Shown: positions 11,184-19,432 of the stretch, one piece after another | How positions within the stretch are numbered: the stretch's first letter is position 1 | Layout: each line of letters starts with the position of its first letter | Origin: Seminavis robusta | Lineage: Eukaryota > Bacillariophyta > Bacillariophyceae > Naviculales > Naviculaceae | Reading direction: 5' to 3' | DNA length: 43,881 bases | NCBI GenBank assembly: GCA_903772945.1 | Contig: CAICTM010000886.1 | Span: forward strand, 1 to 43,881 | Program-made: the position numbers and the translations under genes | Notes under the pieces: model-generated | What the model was told of the DNA's origin: nothing | The model's input: only the letters and a program-made list of their open reading frames with translations | Databases searched by the model: none

Positions 11184-14100
11184 ATGCGGCGCTTTCGATG
11201 TTGCAATCGTTCCGGAATCGATGAAGTCATCGGTTTCCAAGCTCTAGAAGAGGGAAGCACCAGTAACACGTCCATCTATACGCCGCCTAATCGGGCCTAT
11301 GGTGTTCGTGGGGCGGGGCGAGGAGGACCAGAAGAACAAGGACGAGGCAATATCAATGAAACCAACAATAACAGAAAGTCGAGGAGCTTACGAAGATTTT
11401 TCATTCCCGCAGCAGCATCTATAACGGGACGCAAGAACTTCACCAACGGCGACCAGCATTCGCCCACCGCCAGGAAAGAAGCTTCACTAATCTCCGTAAG
11501 TCAAGCTTCATCCGAGAACACTAGTAGTAGGCATACACCGCAGTCGATGGCCCTCATGCTCAGTTGCTCCACGGACATTGATGTTGGGAGCGGCAATGGG
11601 GAAAGCAACGACGGCACCAACGATTACACGGATCCAGCACCCTCTGACGAATACATGCACATCAAAGGACCCATTGATACGGACACTTGCCAGATATTTC
11701 GGGACAATCTACTAGACAATGTGAAGAACACTAACCCTGGCCCCGGCAACAACCTTCTGCTCGCACAACGCAGCAACAGCCAAAGCACTAGCATCGTCAC
11801 AAACGAGAGCAGAAGCACTGTCGAAGTGGATGACCCTTCCATTACCGATATCCTCGAAGCATTGAGTGATTACGATTCGTCCACGCATCATCGTGTCCGC
11901 CGAAAAAGCGTCGAAGAGACCAGACAAAGCCTTCAAGCTTTGACCAGGCCATCTTACGACAGTGGAAGTGACGAAGAAGACTCCATTCTAGCTACTCATA
12001 GGAACGGAAACAAGAGACTTAGTCAACCAGCATTCCAGGTACCGCTGGCGTTTTGGCCAAAGAGAAACCGCACCCCCACGAAACCCACCAATGAATCAGA
12101 CGAGCCTCTCTTGGGGGACAAGGATCGCGAAGCAGATCAAAATACAGTCTCAACAAAGGACCACACACTGACGGAAGGAGAGGAGTCTACTGTGTGTGTT
12201 GTTGAATGGGAATCTTCTGATTCATCTCAGAAGTCTGATGGCAATCACAAGCAGATCCATCACGGCAATCTCATCGAATGGGTGAACGCACCAAAATCAG
12301 CGGGAGGAAAGGGCGACACTCGAGGTGCACTCGAAACGATTGAGCCCAGCAACATGCTAATATCTACAGATTCTCCAATACTTCCGGAGGACCCAACCTC
12401 TTTGGAAAGGGTTGAGTCGTCTAGTTTCTACACACCAGTTTCAACCAACGTGGTATCCTCCGGTGGAAACAGTGCAGACAGCTCCCGTGGAGCCAGCGTT
12501 GATTACGACGAAGCCGGCGAGAAAAGGGGAGTACCGGCAGACGATGATATAGCATCGACAAATTCAACCCGCATGTCCTACAGTCGAAGCATGACAATAG
12601 ACAATGAAGACGAACTTTGCTTGCAGCCTCAACCAACAGATTTCTCCTGGCTCTCATCTTCCAACAACAGAATAGATGTAGTTCCATCTCCAGAATTTGT
12701 GATAGACCAAAAAGGATCCCTTGTTGGCGTGGAAATCAGCAGCAGAAGTTGTGAAAGAGCTGACAGAGACGGCTCGAGAGAACCGGTCATAGAACAAGTG
12801 GAACATGACCCCTGGCGCCAACAGACAGTTGTACAAAAAAATTACGGCTTAGAGACCCCCCAAGCCATAATCCGGGACGACCTGGCCGTTGCGGCCCCTT
12901 CATTACCTCTTCCACCTCCAACCAATCATACACCAGATCGCCAAGCACGAGATCGCCAAGCACTCGGAAATCAGCTTTTGGATCCTTCTACCTCCGATAT
13001 CTCAAAACTAAGGTCATCTTGGAAAACAGATCCAATTGCAATCATTCCTCTTCCATTCTTTTCAAGCAGCCAACCAAAAGACTCTGAGGCGATTCAAACG
13101 TCATCTTCAAGAGATAGTAAAGAAATGGCCCTTCCTCCAAATGATGACAATGCCTTCACGTCCCCACCACGGATGAAGTCTACTGCAGCTGGCAACGACA
13201 GTGCTCTCTTTTGGGATGACAGCGAGGAAGGAACTAAGTCCGAACGCTTTCAAGTGCATCATACTAATGAGCTCGTGGCGTGGCCCGACAGTGGCAAGTC
13301 TCCATCATTGCAAAGCGAATTTTACCCGCCTGTCGTTGGGAAACACTCTAGCACAAAACTTGAACGCAAACTCCACAATGAAAAGGAAGTTACCAGTACA
13401 AATGATTATCCAAGCTCCGGTGTAGTTTCCGTGTCGCCACCCTTGATAAACTACAGCAAAGATTCCAGTGGCAACGCAAGGGAACCAAGCACAGGAGGAG
13501 CACTACAAAGCAAGAATGGTTCTTCGAAGTTTGCGCTCTTTGACCGACAACAGGATGCACTGCATCTACACAAGCCCCTCCCTGTTCGAGCAACGTATCA
13601 TCCTGTTTCCTTACCGGTCGTGATGGATGGCCCTCAAGGACCGGCATCTCTAAACTACAGTTACAGTGTGAAGGCTGCGACTACGACTACAACGTCGAGC
13701 GCCAGCAGTCTCGTGTCGCATTGCTCTTCTTCATCCTCCGTTCATGACAAGTTCCGACAAGAGGACCAATTGCTCATGGGGCAGAAGTCAGGGCAGGCTT
13801 CGGAGGAGACGGCGTTTGAAATGCGGCAAACCAAGCAAGACTCATTTGACATTGACCACCATATTCCCGCGGCGCACTCGCTGCGTACCGCTTCGTCTGC
13901 TGCTGAAGCTAGTCTCGCGTGGCGAGAACCAGATGATGATATAGAATGCGCGGGCATCCATCAAGGGCGAGCAAGCTTTGGGGTATGCTCTTCCGAAAGC
14001 GTTACAAGTTCAAGTATCGCTGGTTCGGACAAGCGTCGATCGGTTCAGTCCTATTGGGAGCAACGGATTGCCAATGCAAGCCCAATTCTTCCGCCACACG

Positions 14101-14222
14101 AAGAAGGGAATGTTTCTCGATCCGAGAGGAAACCCACGTCGGTAACTCCGCCGGCAAGGAAGGGGGCGAATGTCATGTTGAAAATCCAAGCTCTCGAACG
14201 CCAGTTCTACGGGGACAGGTAA
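11184..14222 (+). CDS. Hypothetical disordered Ser-rich protein, 1,012 aa, single exon
   Basis: An uninterrupted 1,012-codon frame opens at an ATG and ends at TAA. Such a length is very unlikely by chance, and the composition (Ser, Thr, Asp, Asn, Pro) is that of an intrinsically disordered protein. The N-terminus is basic with a Cys pair (MRRFRCCNRSG). Short tryptophan motifs recur: VVEWESS near residue 338, LIEWVN near 363, LVAWPDSG near 697, plus FWDDSEEG. The C-terminus is more ordered, with RRSVQSYWEQRI and a closing helix (VMLKIQALERQFYGDR). I recognise no domain, signal peptide or membrane segment. It converges on the desaturase-like gene, with 158 bp between the two stops. Recurrent short motifs in a disordered chain suggest a scaffold or adaptor, but that is speculation. 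Confidence 0.85.
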   Translation: MRRFRCCNRSGIDEVIGFQALEEGSTSNTSIYTPPNRAYGVRGAGRGGPEEQGRGNINETNNNRKSRSLRRFFIPAAASITGRKNFTNGDQHSPTARKEASLISVSQASSENTSSRHTPQSMALMLSCSTDIDVGSGNGESNDGTNDYTDPAPSDEYMHIKGPIDTDTCQIFRDNLLDNVKNTNPGPGNNLLLAQRSNSQSTSIVTNESRSTVEVDDPSITDILEALSDYDSSTHHRVRRKSVEETRQSLQALTRPSYDSGSDEEDSILATHRNGNKRLSQPAFQVPLAFWPKRNRTPTKPTNESDEPLLGDKDREADQNTVSTKDHTLTEGEESTVCVVEWESSDSSQKSDGNHKQIHHGNLIEWVNAPKSAGGKGDTRGALETIEPSNMLISTDSPILPEDPTSLERVESSSFYTPVSTNVVSSGGNSADSSRGASVDYDEAGEKRGVPADDDIASTNSTRMSYSRSMTIDNEDELCLQPQPTDFSWLSSSNNRIDVVPSPEFVIDQKGSLVGVEISSRSCERADRDGSREPVIEQVEHDPWRQQTVVQKNYGLETPQAIIRDDLAVAAPSLPLPPPTNHTPDRQARDRQALGNQLLDPSTSDISKLRSSWKTDPIAIIPLPFFSSSQPKDSEAIQTSSSRDSKEMALPPNDDNAFTSPPRMKSTAAGNDSALFWDDSEEGTKSERFQVHHTNELVAWPDSGKSPSLQSEFYPPVVGKHSSTKLERKLHNEKEVTSTNDYPSSGVVSVSPPLINYSKDSSGNAREPSTGGALQSKNGSSKFALFDRQQDALHLHKPLPVRATYHPVSLPVVMDGPQGPASLNYSYSVKAATTTTTSSASSLVSHCSSSSSVHDKFRQEDQLLMGQKSGQASEETAFEMRQTKQDSFDIDHHIPAAHSLRTASSAAEASLAWREPDDDIECAGIHQGRASFGVCSSESVTSSSIAGSDKRRSVQSYWEQRIANASPILPPHEEGNVSRSERKPTSVTPPARKGANVMLKIQALERQFYGDR

Positions 14223-14380
14223 TCTCCAGCAATGCAGAGCTATTAATTAATTACTGAGCCACTAATAGATCCTTATATATATATAGCAACAACTGGTGCC
14301 AATGCCTGTCATGCACGAAGTACATCGTACCGTACCGCACAGACACCACCAATGCTGACAAAAGGATGGTCGACAGGTTC

Positions 14381-15571
14381 TCAAGCGTCTTTGGTGGAGG
14401 GCTTGCTCTCGACACCACCACCACCAAAGAATCCCAACCGCTTCAGTGCTGGGTACACTCTAATGACGAACCCTTCGAGTATTCGCAAGGGATCCAGAAC
14501 GTGAACATAGAAAAGCATGAGAATGCAGAATGTTGTAGCACCGAGACCAACAGCATAGCAAGCTAACCAAACACAAGCCAAGGCAGTCAAGTAGAGAGTG
14601 TGTGTGGTCCATGTGCCAGGAATGGAAATGCCCGAGTCATGAAGCTCCCCACTTTGGTAGTATTTGTGGTAGCAGTAGTCCCAAACATTGTTTAGCACGA
14701 AATCCAAACCAGGAACGGCGAGATCCATGAAGTTGCAAAAGCGAGTTTCTTGACTGTAGTCATGGTGAAACTTGTGGTGCTCATGTCCAGGGAGTAGGCC
14801 GAGCGGGGCGAATACATACTGAATGATGAATCGCACCAGTGGGGGGAGGTATTTGTTCAGGCCATGACTATGATGATGCCCAGCTGCCTCCATGAACCAG
14901 GAGAGGAGGAACCAACCCATCAAGAGCCTGGTTTGACTGCTTTGGTAACACCAGTATGAGATGAGACCATACTTGATAAATTCGTCCCACATGCGGCCCT
15001 CACGGCGACATGATGGAAACAGATGGATCAAAAATTGACCGGCAAATACATCAATGTAGTTATGGCTTCGGTGGTGTCCATAAGGAAATACATAAGCAGC
15101 AAATTCGCTGCTAGTCCAATGGTAGTCCAGCATTCGCGCATGGAAGGCCATATGGACCACGCCAAACATGAGTCCTGCAAGGTAGAAGCCTGCAATGGCA
15201 GCAACGGAAATCTGCAATATCGAGAACTTGAAGGCAGTTTCAATGATCAGGGCAAGGGAGCAAGCAACAGCGACGTCGCCAAGTGCATTGGAACGGGCCC
15301 TGAACTGTTCCTTGCCTTCACGGCTGTAAATGTCCGGAATACCCCTCCCAATGAATGAGTTCTTCCAGAAGGACAACCAAAAGTCGTAGAAGGCTTTGTA
15401 CTCTTCTTTGGTAAAGTTTCCCATAGGCCGATGAACTCCCTTGTAGTTGAGAAACTTTCCTGTGACAGGATCATGTTCTTCACAAATTTTCAGTTCTTCC
15501 TTGGCAACTTTCTTGTCAACCTGGGCGGCTTCATTGTTGGAGGATTGCAAGGTCTTAGTCTGGATGCACAT
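14381..15571 (-). CDS. Histidine-box membrane lipid desaturase-like protein (Kua/PEDS1/FAD4 type), 396 aa
   Basis: This is a single exon with the ATG at 15571. Clustered histidines typical of di-iron membrane desaturases and hydroxylases are visible: HMAFH (140-144), HHRSH (166-170), HHHSH (232-236) and GHEHHKFHH (262-270). Hydrophobic spans lie around residues 100-140, 215-228, 245-262 and 325-358. The order GVVH...YGHHRSH...LLPGHEHHKFHHDYSQETRFCNF resembles the lipid desaturase family that includes plasmanylethanolamine desaturase (PEDS1/TMEM189) and plant FAD4, where a late HHxxHH box is followed by a Glu and FC motif. The sterol desaturase/fatty acid hydroxylase superfamily is the main alternative. 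I see no clear plastid-targeting leader, which argues against a simple FAD4 role in diatom plastids. The exact substrate cannot be read from sequence. Confidence 0.75.
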   Translation of the reverse strand: MCIQTKTLQSSNNEAAQVDKKVAKEELKICEEHDPVTGKFLNYKGVHRPMGNFTKEEYKAFYDFWLSFWKNSFIGRGIPDIYSREGKEQFRARSNALGDVAVACSLALIIETAFKFSILQISVAAIAGFYLAGLMFGVVHMAFHARMLDYHWTSSEFAAYVFPYGHHRSHNYIDVFAGQFLIHLFPSCRREGRMWDEFIKYGLISYWCYQSSQTRLLMGWFLLSWFMEAAGHHHSHGLNKYLPPLVRFIIQYVFAPLGLLPGHEHHKFHHDYSQETRFCNFMDLAVPGLDFVLNNVWDYCYHKYYQSGELHDSGISIPGTWTTHTLYLTALACVWLACYAVGLGATTFCILMLFYVHVLDPLRILEGFVIRVYPALKRLGFFGGGGVESKPSTKDA

Positions 15572-16655
15572 TGTGGCTGATTGGGTATTCTTTGTCTCTC
15601 GTATTGTGATCGGATAGAAGCTTGTGCTGTGGATTAATTTTGGTTTTGCAAATGCTGGATTTATGTAAGTGAGGCGAAAGATTCGAGGCAGACGAAATAT
15701 TAAAAAAGGGAGGTAGATAACGTGGCTGTGTGGATTTCACTTATAACGGTGACCAGCGAACCCAGTGGTGAGACCCTGGGAATCGAATCGAGAGAGGATA
15801 TCGTATCCATGCCACCAACACTATTTACGGATTCGAGAAGAACTGTCCTTGGGCCAGTGCTGAAGCCAATTGTTGCACATGGAAAGGAGATTTTCCTTCC
15901 CTTACAAAAGTCTTGTACAATTCTACGTGAGGCGCAATCCGAACTCCTCGTCCAAAATGGATCGACTCGTTTTCAGCTAGCTCTATCCTTAAACAGGCAA
16001 TGGTACTTTTAAGTACAACTCAATGGAAATTCCTTTCCGAGGCGTCGCAATAATCGAGGTGGCACAATCCGCTTCAGCAAGGACAGTTCTTCTCCAATCC
16101 GTAGCATGCACTCCTCGCATGCATATCATACAAGGTAGGCCACGATGACCGTTTCCACTCAAACACTATATTCCCAACTCCGTTCTATGCATAGATCTAG
16201 CTAGCTAGTACTAGTATCGTACAGTCAGTTTGCCCGATGAACACCAATCTACTACAAGTAGTGATGACAGGCAGGGCAAAGCGCAAGAAATTACATGCCA
16301 GCCAACACACCAGTACCGTGCGTGGAATTATGCACACTAGACTAGCTAGTACTACTAGCTAGTACACTGTAGAACAGTAGTGCCGGGCGTCTCGAAACCT
16401 CGAGAACCTGGAGAGCTGTTCGGCAATGGGCGAGCGATGAAATTTGCTCCACTCTGCACCCAGGAGGAAACACATTTTCACCTTTTTAGTTTGTGGCAGG
16501 TCACGGTGGCACAAGATGGAGACGCCCACCCTTGTCTCTCTGCAAGGGATTGAAGATTCGCCTTGTCATGCGGAATTGAACAGTCATAATCTTTGTTTTG
16601 TCCAATGGAGGTTTTGGTCCATCCTTTATTGAAACTCGTAGAGTCTACGAACCTG
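15572..16655. other. Intergenic, palindromic words only
   Basis: This region is upstream of the desaturase-like gene. It contains CTAGCTAGCTAG and TACTAGTA-type words (16196-16215, 16335-16365) but no convincing open frame. Confidence 0.5.
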
Positions 16656-16695
16656 GTACTGGTACTGGGTGACAGGGGAATTACTAGGGTGGAAC
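16656..16695 (+). repeat. Left terminal inverted repeat
   Basis: Forty bases, 39 of which pair with 17851-17890 in reverse complement. Confidence 0.9.
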
Positions 16696-16962
16696 GTCAG
16701 GGGAAAATAGACAAGACATTGGCTCTATAGTTAGTCTGTAGTGTAGCTAACTGTCAAGATCATAGAACCAAGCTATTCTACAGCAAATGCTAAAAGGCTA
16801 GTGTTGGCTAATCTGTTGGTGCTATAGGTTACTGGCTGCCTGTTGCCTGTTGCCTTTGTCATTGCCTTCCCCATCACTGCTCCAGCTCCATCCCATCACC
16901 TCACCTAAAACAAACAGACTGTGGCTGGTGAGTTCAATGCTGCAATGATCAAATCAATCACA

Positions 16963-17085
16963 TCCCATGTGTGAGCTGAGAACTAGGAGAAGGAAAGTCA
17001 ATGGTGTTGGGTCACAATGAGGGAGCTCTCACAGAAGCCCAACACAATTGACCTGCCCTCTCCAGTCTTCAAATCACACATGGGA
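16963..17085. repeat. Imperfect hairpin inside the TIR element
   Basis: The outer 12 bp are a perfect inverted repeat (TCCCATGTGTGA at 16963-16974 and its reverse complement at 17074-17085). A weaker stem continues inward to GTGTTGGG/CCCAACAC around a loop of about 25 bases. Confidence 0.75.
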
Positions 17086-17105
17086 GGCCAATGGCAGGGA
17101 CCTTG

Positions 17106-17207
17106 ACTGGTGGGTGCTCAACTCATTCCATTGGATGAACATCATCGATGAACCAAATGAACTCATCAACATGTTCATCCACTTGAATGAGTTGAGCACC
17201 CACCAGT
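17106..17207. repeat. Strong hairpin inside the TIR element
   Basis: 17106-17128 (ACTGGTGGGTGCTCAACTCA...) is a perfect 23-bp reverse complement of 17185-17207. Extended pairing with a few mismatches reaches 17142/17171 (TGGATGAACAT and its complement). The loop is about 28 bases. Confidence 0.9.
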
Positions 17208-17721
17208 GAAAGGCCCAGCCCAAGACCAGCACCACAAACGAATCCCAGCCACTTACCATATACAACAAGAGTTTGAGCAAACTGTTGTGAATGGCTCACC
17301 CCGTCTCTTGAACATGCTTCGTGGAATTGCTGCAGGTGGCAATGGGTTGGATGCACTGACTACAAATGATCTCCAAGGCTTGTTTGCCCGCTGCTTCAAT
17401 GATCCGAGTGGACAGAACCAACCTGGGCAACAGCCTGCAGCACCACAGCCTCCAGCGCCACAGCCTGTCCGTGCCGCCACCCCACCAATTCGAGCACCAA
17501 CTCCAGTGCGGGCAGCCACTCCCCCAGCTCAGGTACCAGTTGCTAGGCCTGTCTATGAACGACGCCCTTTCGTTGCTAATCCACTGATTCCCCCAGTGAT
17601 TCCAGGTGGCATGCCTTACGTGGTTCCGACTCGTGTCCACCCGCTCCAAGTTGAAACTGTAACTGATGATAGCACCACTGCTTCGACTGCTTCATCCATG
17701 TCGCAGTCTCAAAACCATTGA
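17206..17721 (+). CDS. Pro/Ala-rich hypothetical ORF inside the TIR element
   Basis: An open frame of 171 codons begins right at the end of the hairpin's right arm. Its first codon is GTG, and the first in-frame ATG is at 17314, giving about 135 residues. The product has a short helical start (LLNMLRGIAAGGNGLDAL), then a low-complexity Pro/Ala/Gln stretch with repeats of VRAATPP and PVR, and a Ser/Thr-rich tail. I recognise no transposase, nuclease or DNA-binding motif. It could be a captured host gene fragment carried by the element or the last exon of a spliced gene. It may also be non-coding. Confidence 0.35.
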   Translation: MKGPAQDQHHKRIPATYHIQQEFEQTVVNGSPRLLNMLRGIAAGGNGLDALTTNDLQGLFARCFNDPSGQNQPGQQPAAPQPPAPQPVRAATPPIRAPTPVRAATPPAQVPVARPVYERRPFVANPLIPPVIPGGMPYVVPTRVHPLQVETVTDDSTTASTASSMSQSQNH

Positions 17722-17850
17722 TCTTGTCCCTTGAAAAGAAAAAACTAGCTTTATAGCCTCAATAACAGAATAGCTTATATCTTGTGTTAGACACCCTAGC
17801 TACAAAGCATCTACAGAAACTACATGGGCTGTGCCTGGACTTGCACTGGA

Positions 17851-17890
17851 GTTCCACCCTAGTAATTCCCCTGTCACCCTGTACCAGTAC
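17851..17890 (-). repeat. Right terminal inverted repeat
   Basis: Reverse complement of 16656-16695 with a single mismatch. Confidence 0.9.
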
Positions 17891-18137
17891 TGGACCGTAG
17901 TTGGTCGGTGCGCACAAGGTACTTACCATTTGATACCCCAGCTCTGTCTATCCGAACATTTTCGTAAGAGTGATTGGCTGGCGTCTAGGAACCAAAACCC
18001 CAAACCGTTCAACCTCTGGCCCTTGACTAAGTGACTTGCTGCACATAGCACCTTATCCACATGGACTTACTCCCCGGATAGCAAAAGAGTCCAACCATTT
18101 CCTCGTTCCTGGTACTCATTGTAAAAGTTGGTGGACC

Positions 18138-19432
18138 ATGAGACTGTTTTCGTTGGTTTTTGTTATTAGCTTCGTGGCCTTTGGCGCCGAGGCACGGCGT
18201 GATGGATACCGGTACCTTCGTGATTCTAGCTTTTCCATCCTGAGTGAAATCCCGCGGAGGCTGCAGGATCAGTCCGAGAGAAACGTGGACACGATCAATC
18301 AAGCAGCCGCTGATAGTCTTCCCACTATCAACAGCGAAGTGCAAGCCAATATCGAAGACCCGAGTAAGAGCTGCGAAGTCGTGATTGTTTTGTTTTTGTA
18401 CTTGCATCTTTTCCACCAAGCAAATTCTCAAAATTCCCTTGTTCCTTTTATGGTAAAGAGACCATTGGCTACACTGTTACTATAAACCCAGGCACAACGT
18501 GCTCGAGCGGGGCCGTATCGGCATCGTAAGCTCGCGAGATCGTGGAGTTGTTGTTCGTTATTCGTTATTCGTTGTCTAACTTTGCTTGGTTTTGTTTTCG
18601 TCCAATCAGGGTCACCTTGGATGTCATTTCTGGGCAGAGCACCACAGAGATTACAAGCCTCACCGTGCAGGAAGGCACCGAAAGCGTGGGCTCGTGCCCC
18701 ACAACCTTCAGTACGTACATGTACAAAGACTCGTTTACCGACAGATTGATGCAGCAGCACCGATACACTATTGATAGTATCTTGCTGACAAACTCAATTT
18801 TTCCCTACAACTTTTAGGCGGGACCTTTAATTTCGTCATGTCTGCATCTTTCTACACAGTGACCGGGCCAGCTGTCTTCTCTACCGTTGGAGATACCTGC
18901 ACTGCACTGTCCACAACATACAGCTCTACGGTCAACAAACCCGTTCTCACCGGTGAAGTTACCATGAGTGGAACCATCGATGGCGACAAGTTGAGCGTCG
19001 ACTCTGCTAGCGTAGGTTCCATTTCTGCCACATGTGTAAGAGAGTGCTACCGTAGTATTTGTGTTGGCTGTACCGGTGTCGTGGCGGCTGGGCTGCGATC
19101 TTTTCAACTCTAACGACACCTTCCTCGTTCACTTCTGCGGCTGTCTTCAGGACAACACGACGGTATCCATTTCTGGGCTTTCCGGCTCAACGGATTACTC
19201 GAGTTCGGAAACCCTAGTGTCAACTGATATTGGAACCGAAGTCAAGAACTACGTTTCCGGGAATCTCACAACTCTGATCCAAAGTGCTCTCGATACCGGC
19301 ATTGAGCAAACAATCGTAGAATGGGGCTTTCAAAGGAGCGCCCACTACATCACCACATTTGCAAGGGCCAGTTTCGGCCAAACCGTGCGATCGTTCTTGT
19401 TTGGTGATGGTGGAGGCAGGCTTCTCCTATAA
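18138..19432 (+). CDS. Five-exon gene for a secreted protein of unknown family, 289 aa
   Basis: Inferred exons are 18138-18363, 18459-18525, 18610-18710, 18818-19011 and 19151-19432, joined at GT-AG sites that keep a single frame (870 nt including stop). The first exon codes for a clear signal peptide (MRLFSLVFVISFVAFGAEA) and then a basic Arg/Leu segment (RRLQDQSERN) where processing could occur. The rest is rich in Thr, Ser and Val with a beta-strand-like pattern (TIGYTVTINPGTTC, VTLDVISGQSTTEITSLTV, FNFVMSASFYTV) and a few cysteines. This suggests an extracellular beta-rich protein, but I cannot name a family. The last exon's tail (FGQTVRSFLFGDGGGRLLL) looks less conserved, so the true 3' end could involve another splice. 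The TIR element ends about 250 bp upstream of the ATG. Confidence 0.75.

Larger units (their letters stand above)
16656..17890 (+). mobile_element. 1.2-kb element bounded by 40-bp terminal inverted repeats
   Basis: The left end 16656-16695 (starting GTACTGGTACTGGGTGACAG) is the reverse complement of the right end 17851-17890 with one mismatch in 40. Weaker inverted similarity continues inward for about 100 bp on both sides (TCTGTAG and AAGCTATTCT words). The interior holds two hairpins and one Pro-rich open frame but no transposase that I can recognise, so this is best read as a non-autonomous DNA transposon or large foldback element. The target-site duplication cannot be assigned, because both edges end in near-palindromic GTAC sequence; a 3-bp CTG flank is possible if the true ends are GGTGACAGGGG. 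Confidence 0.75.
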
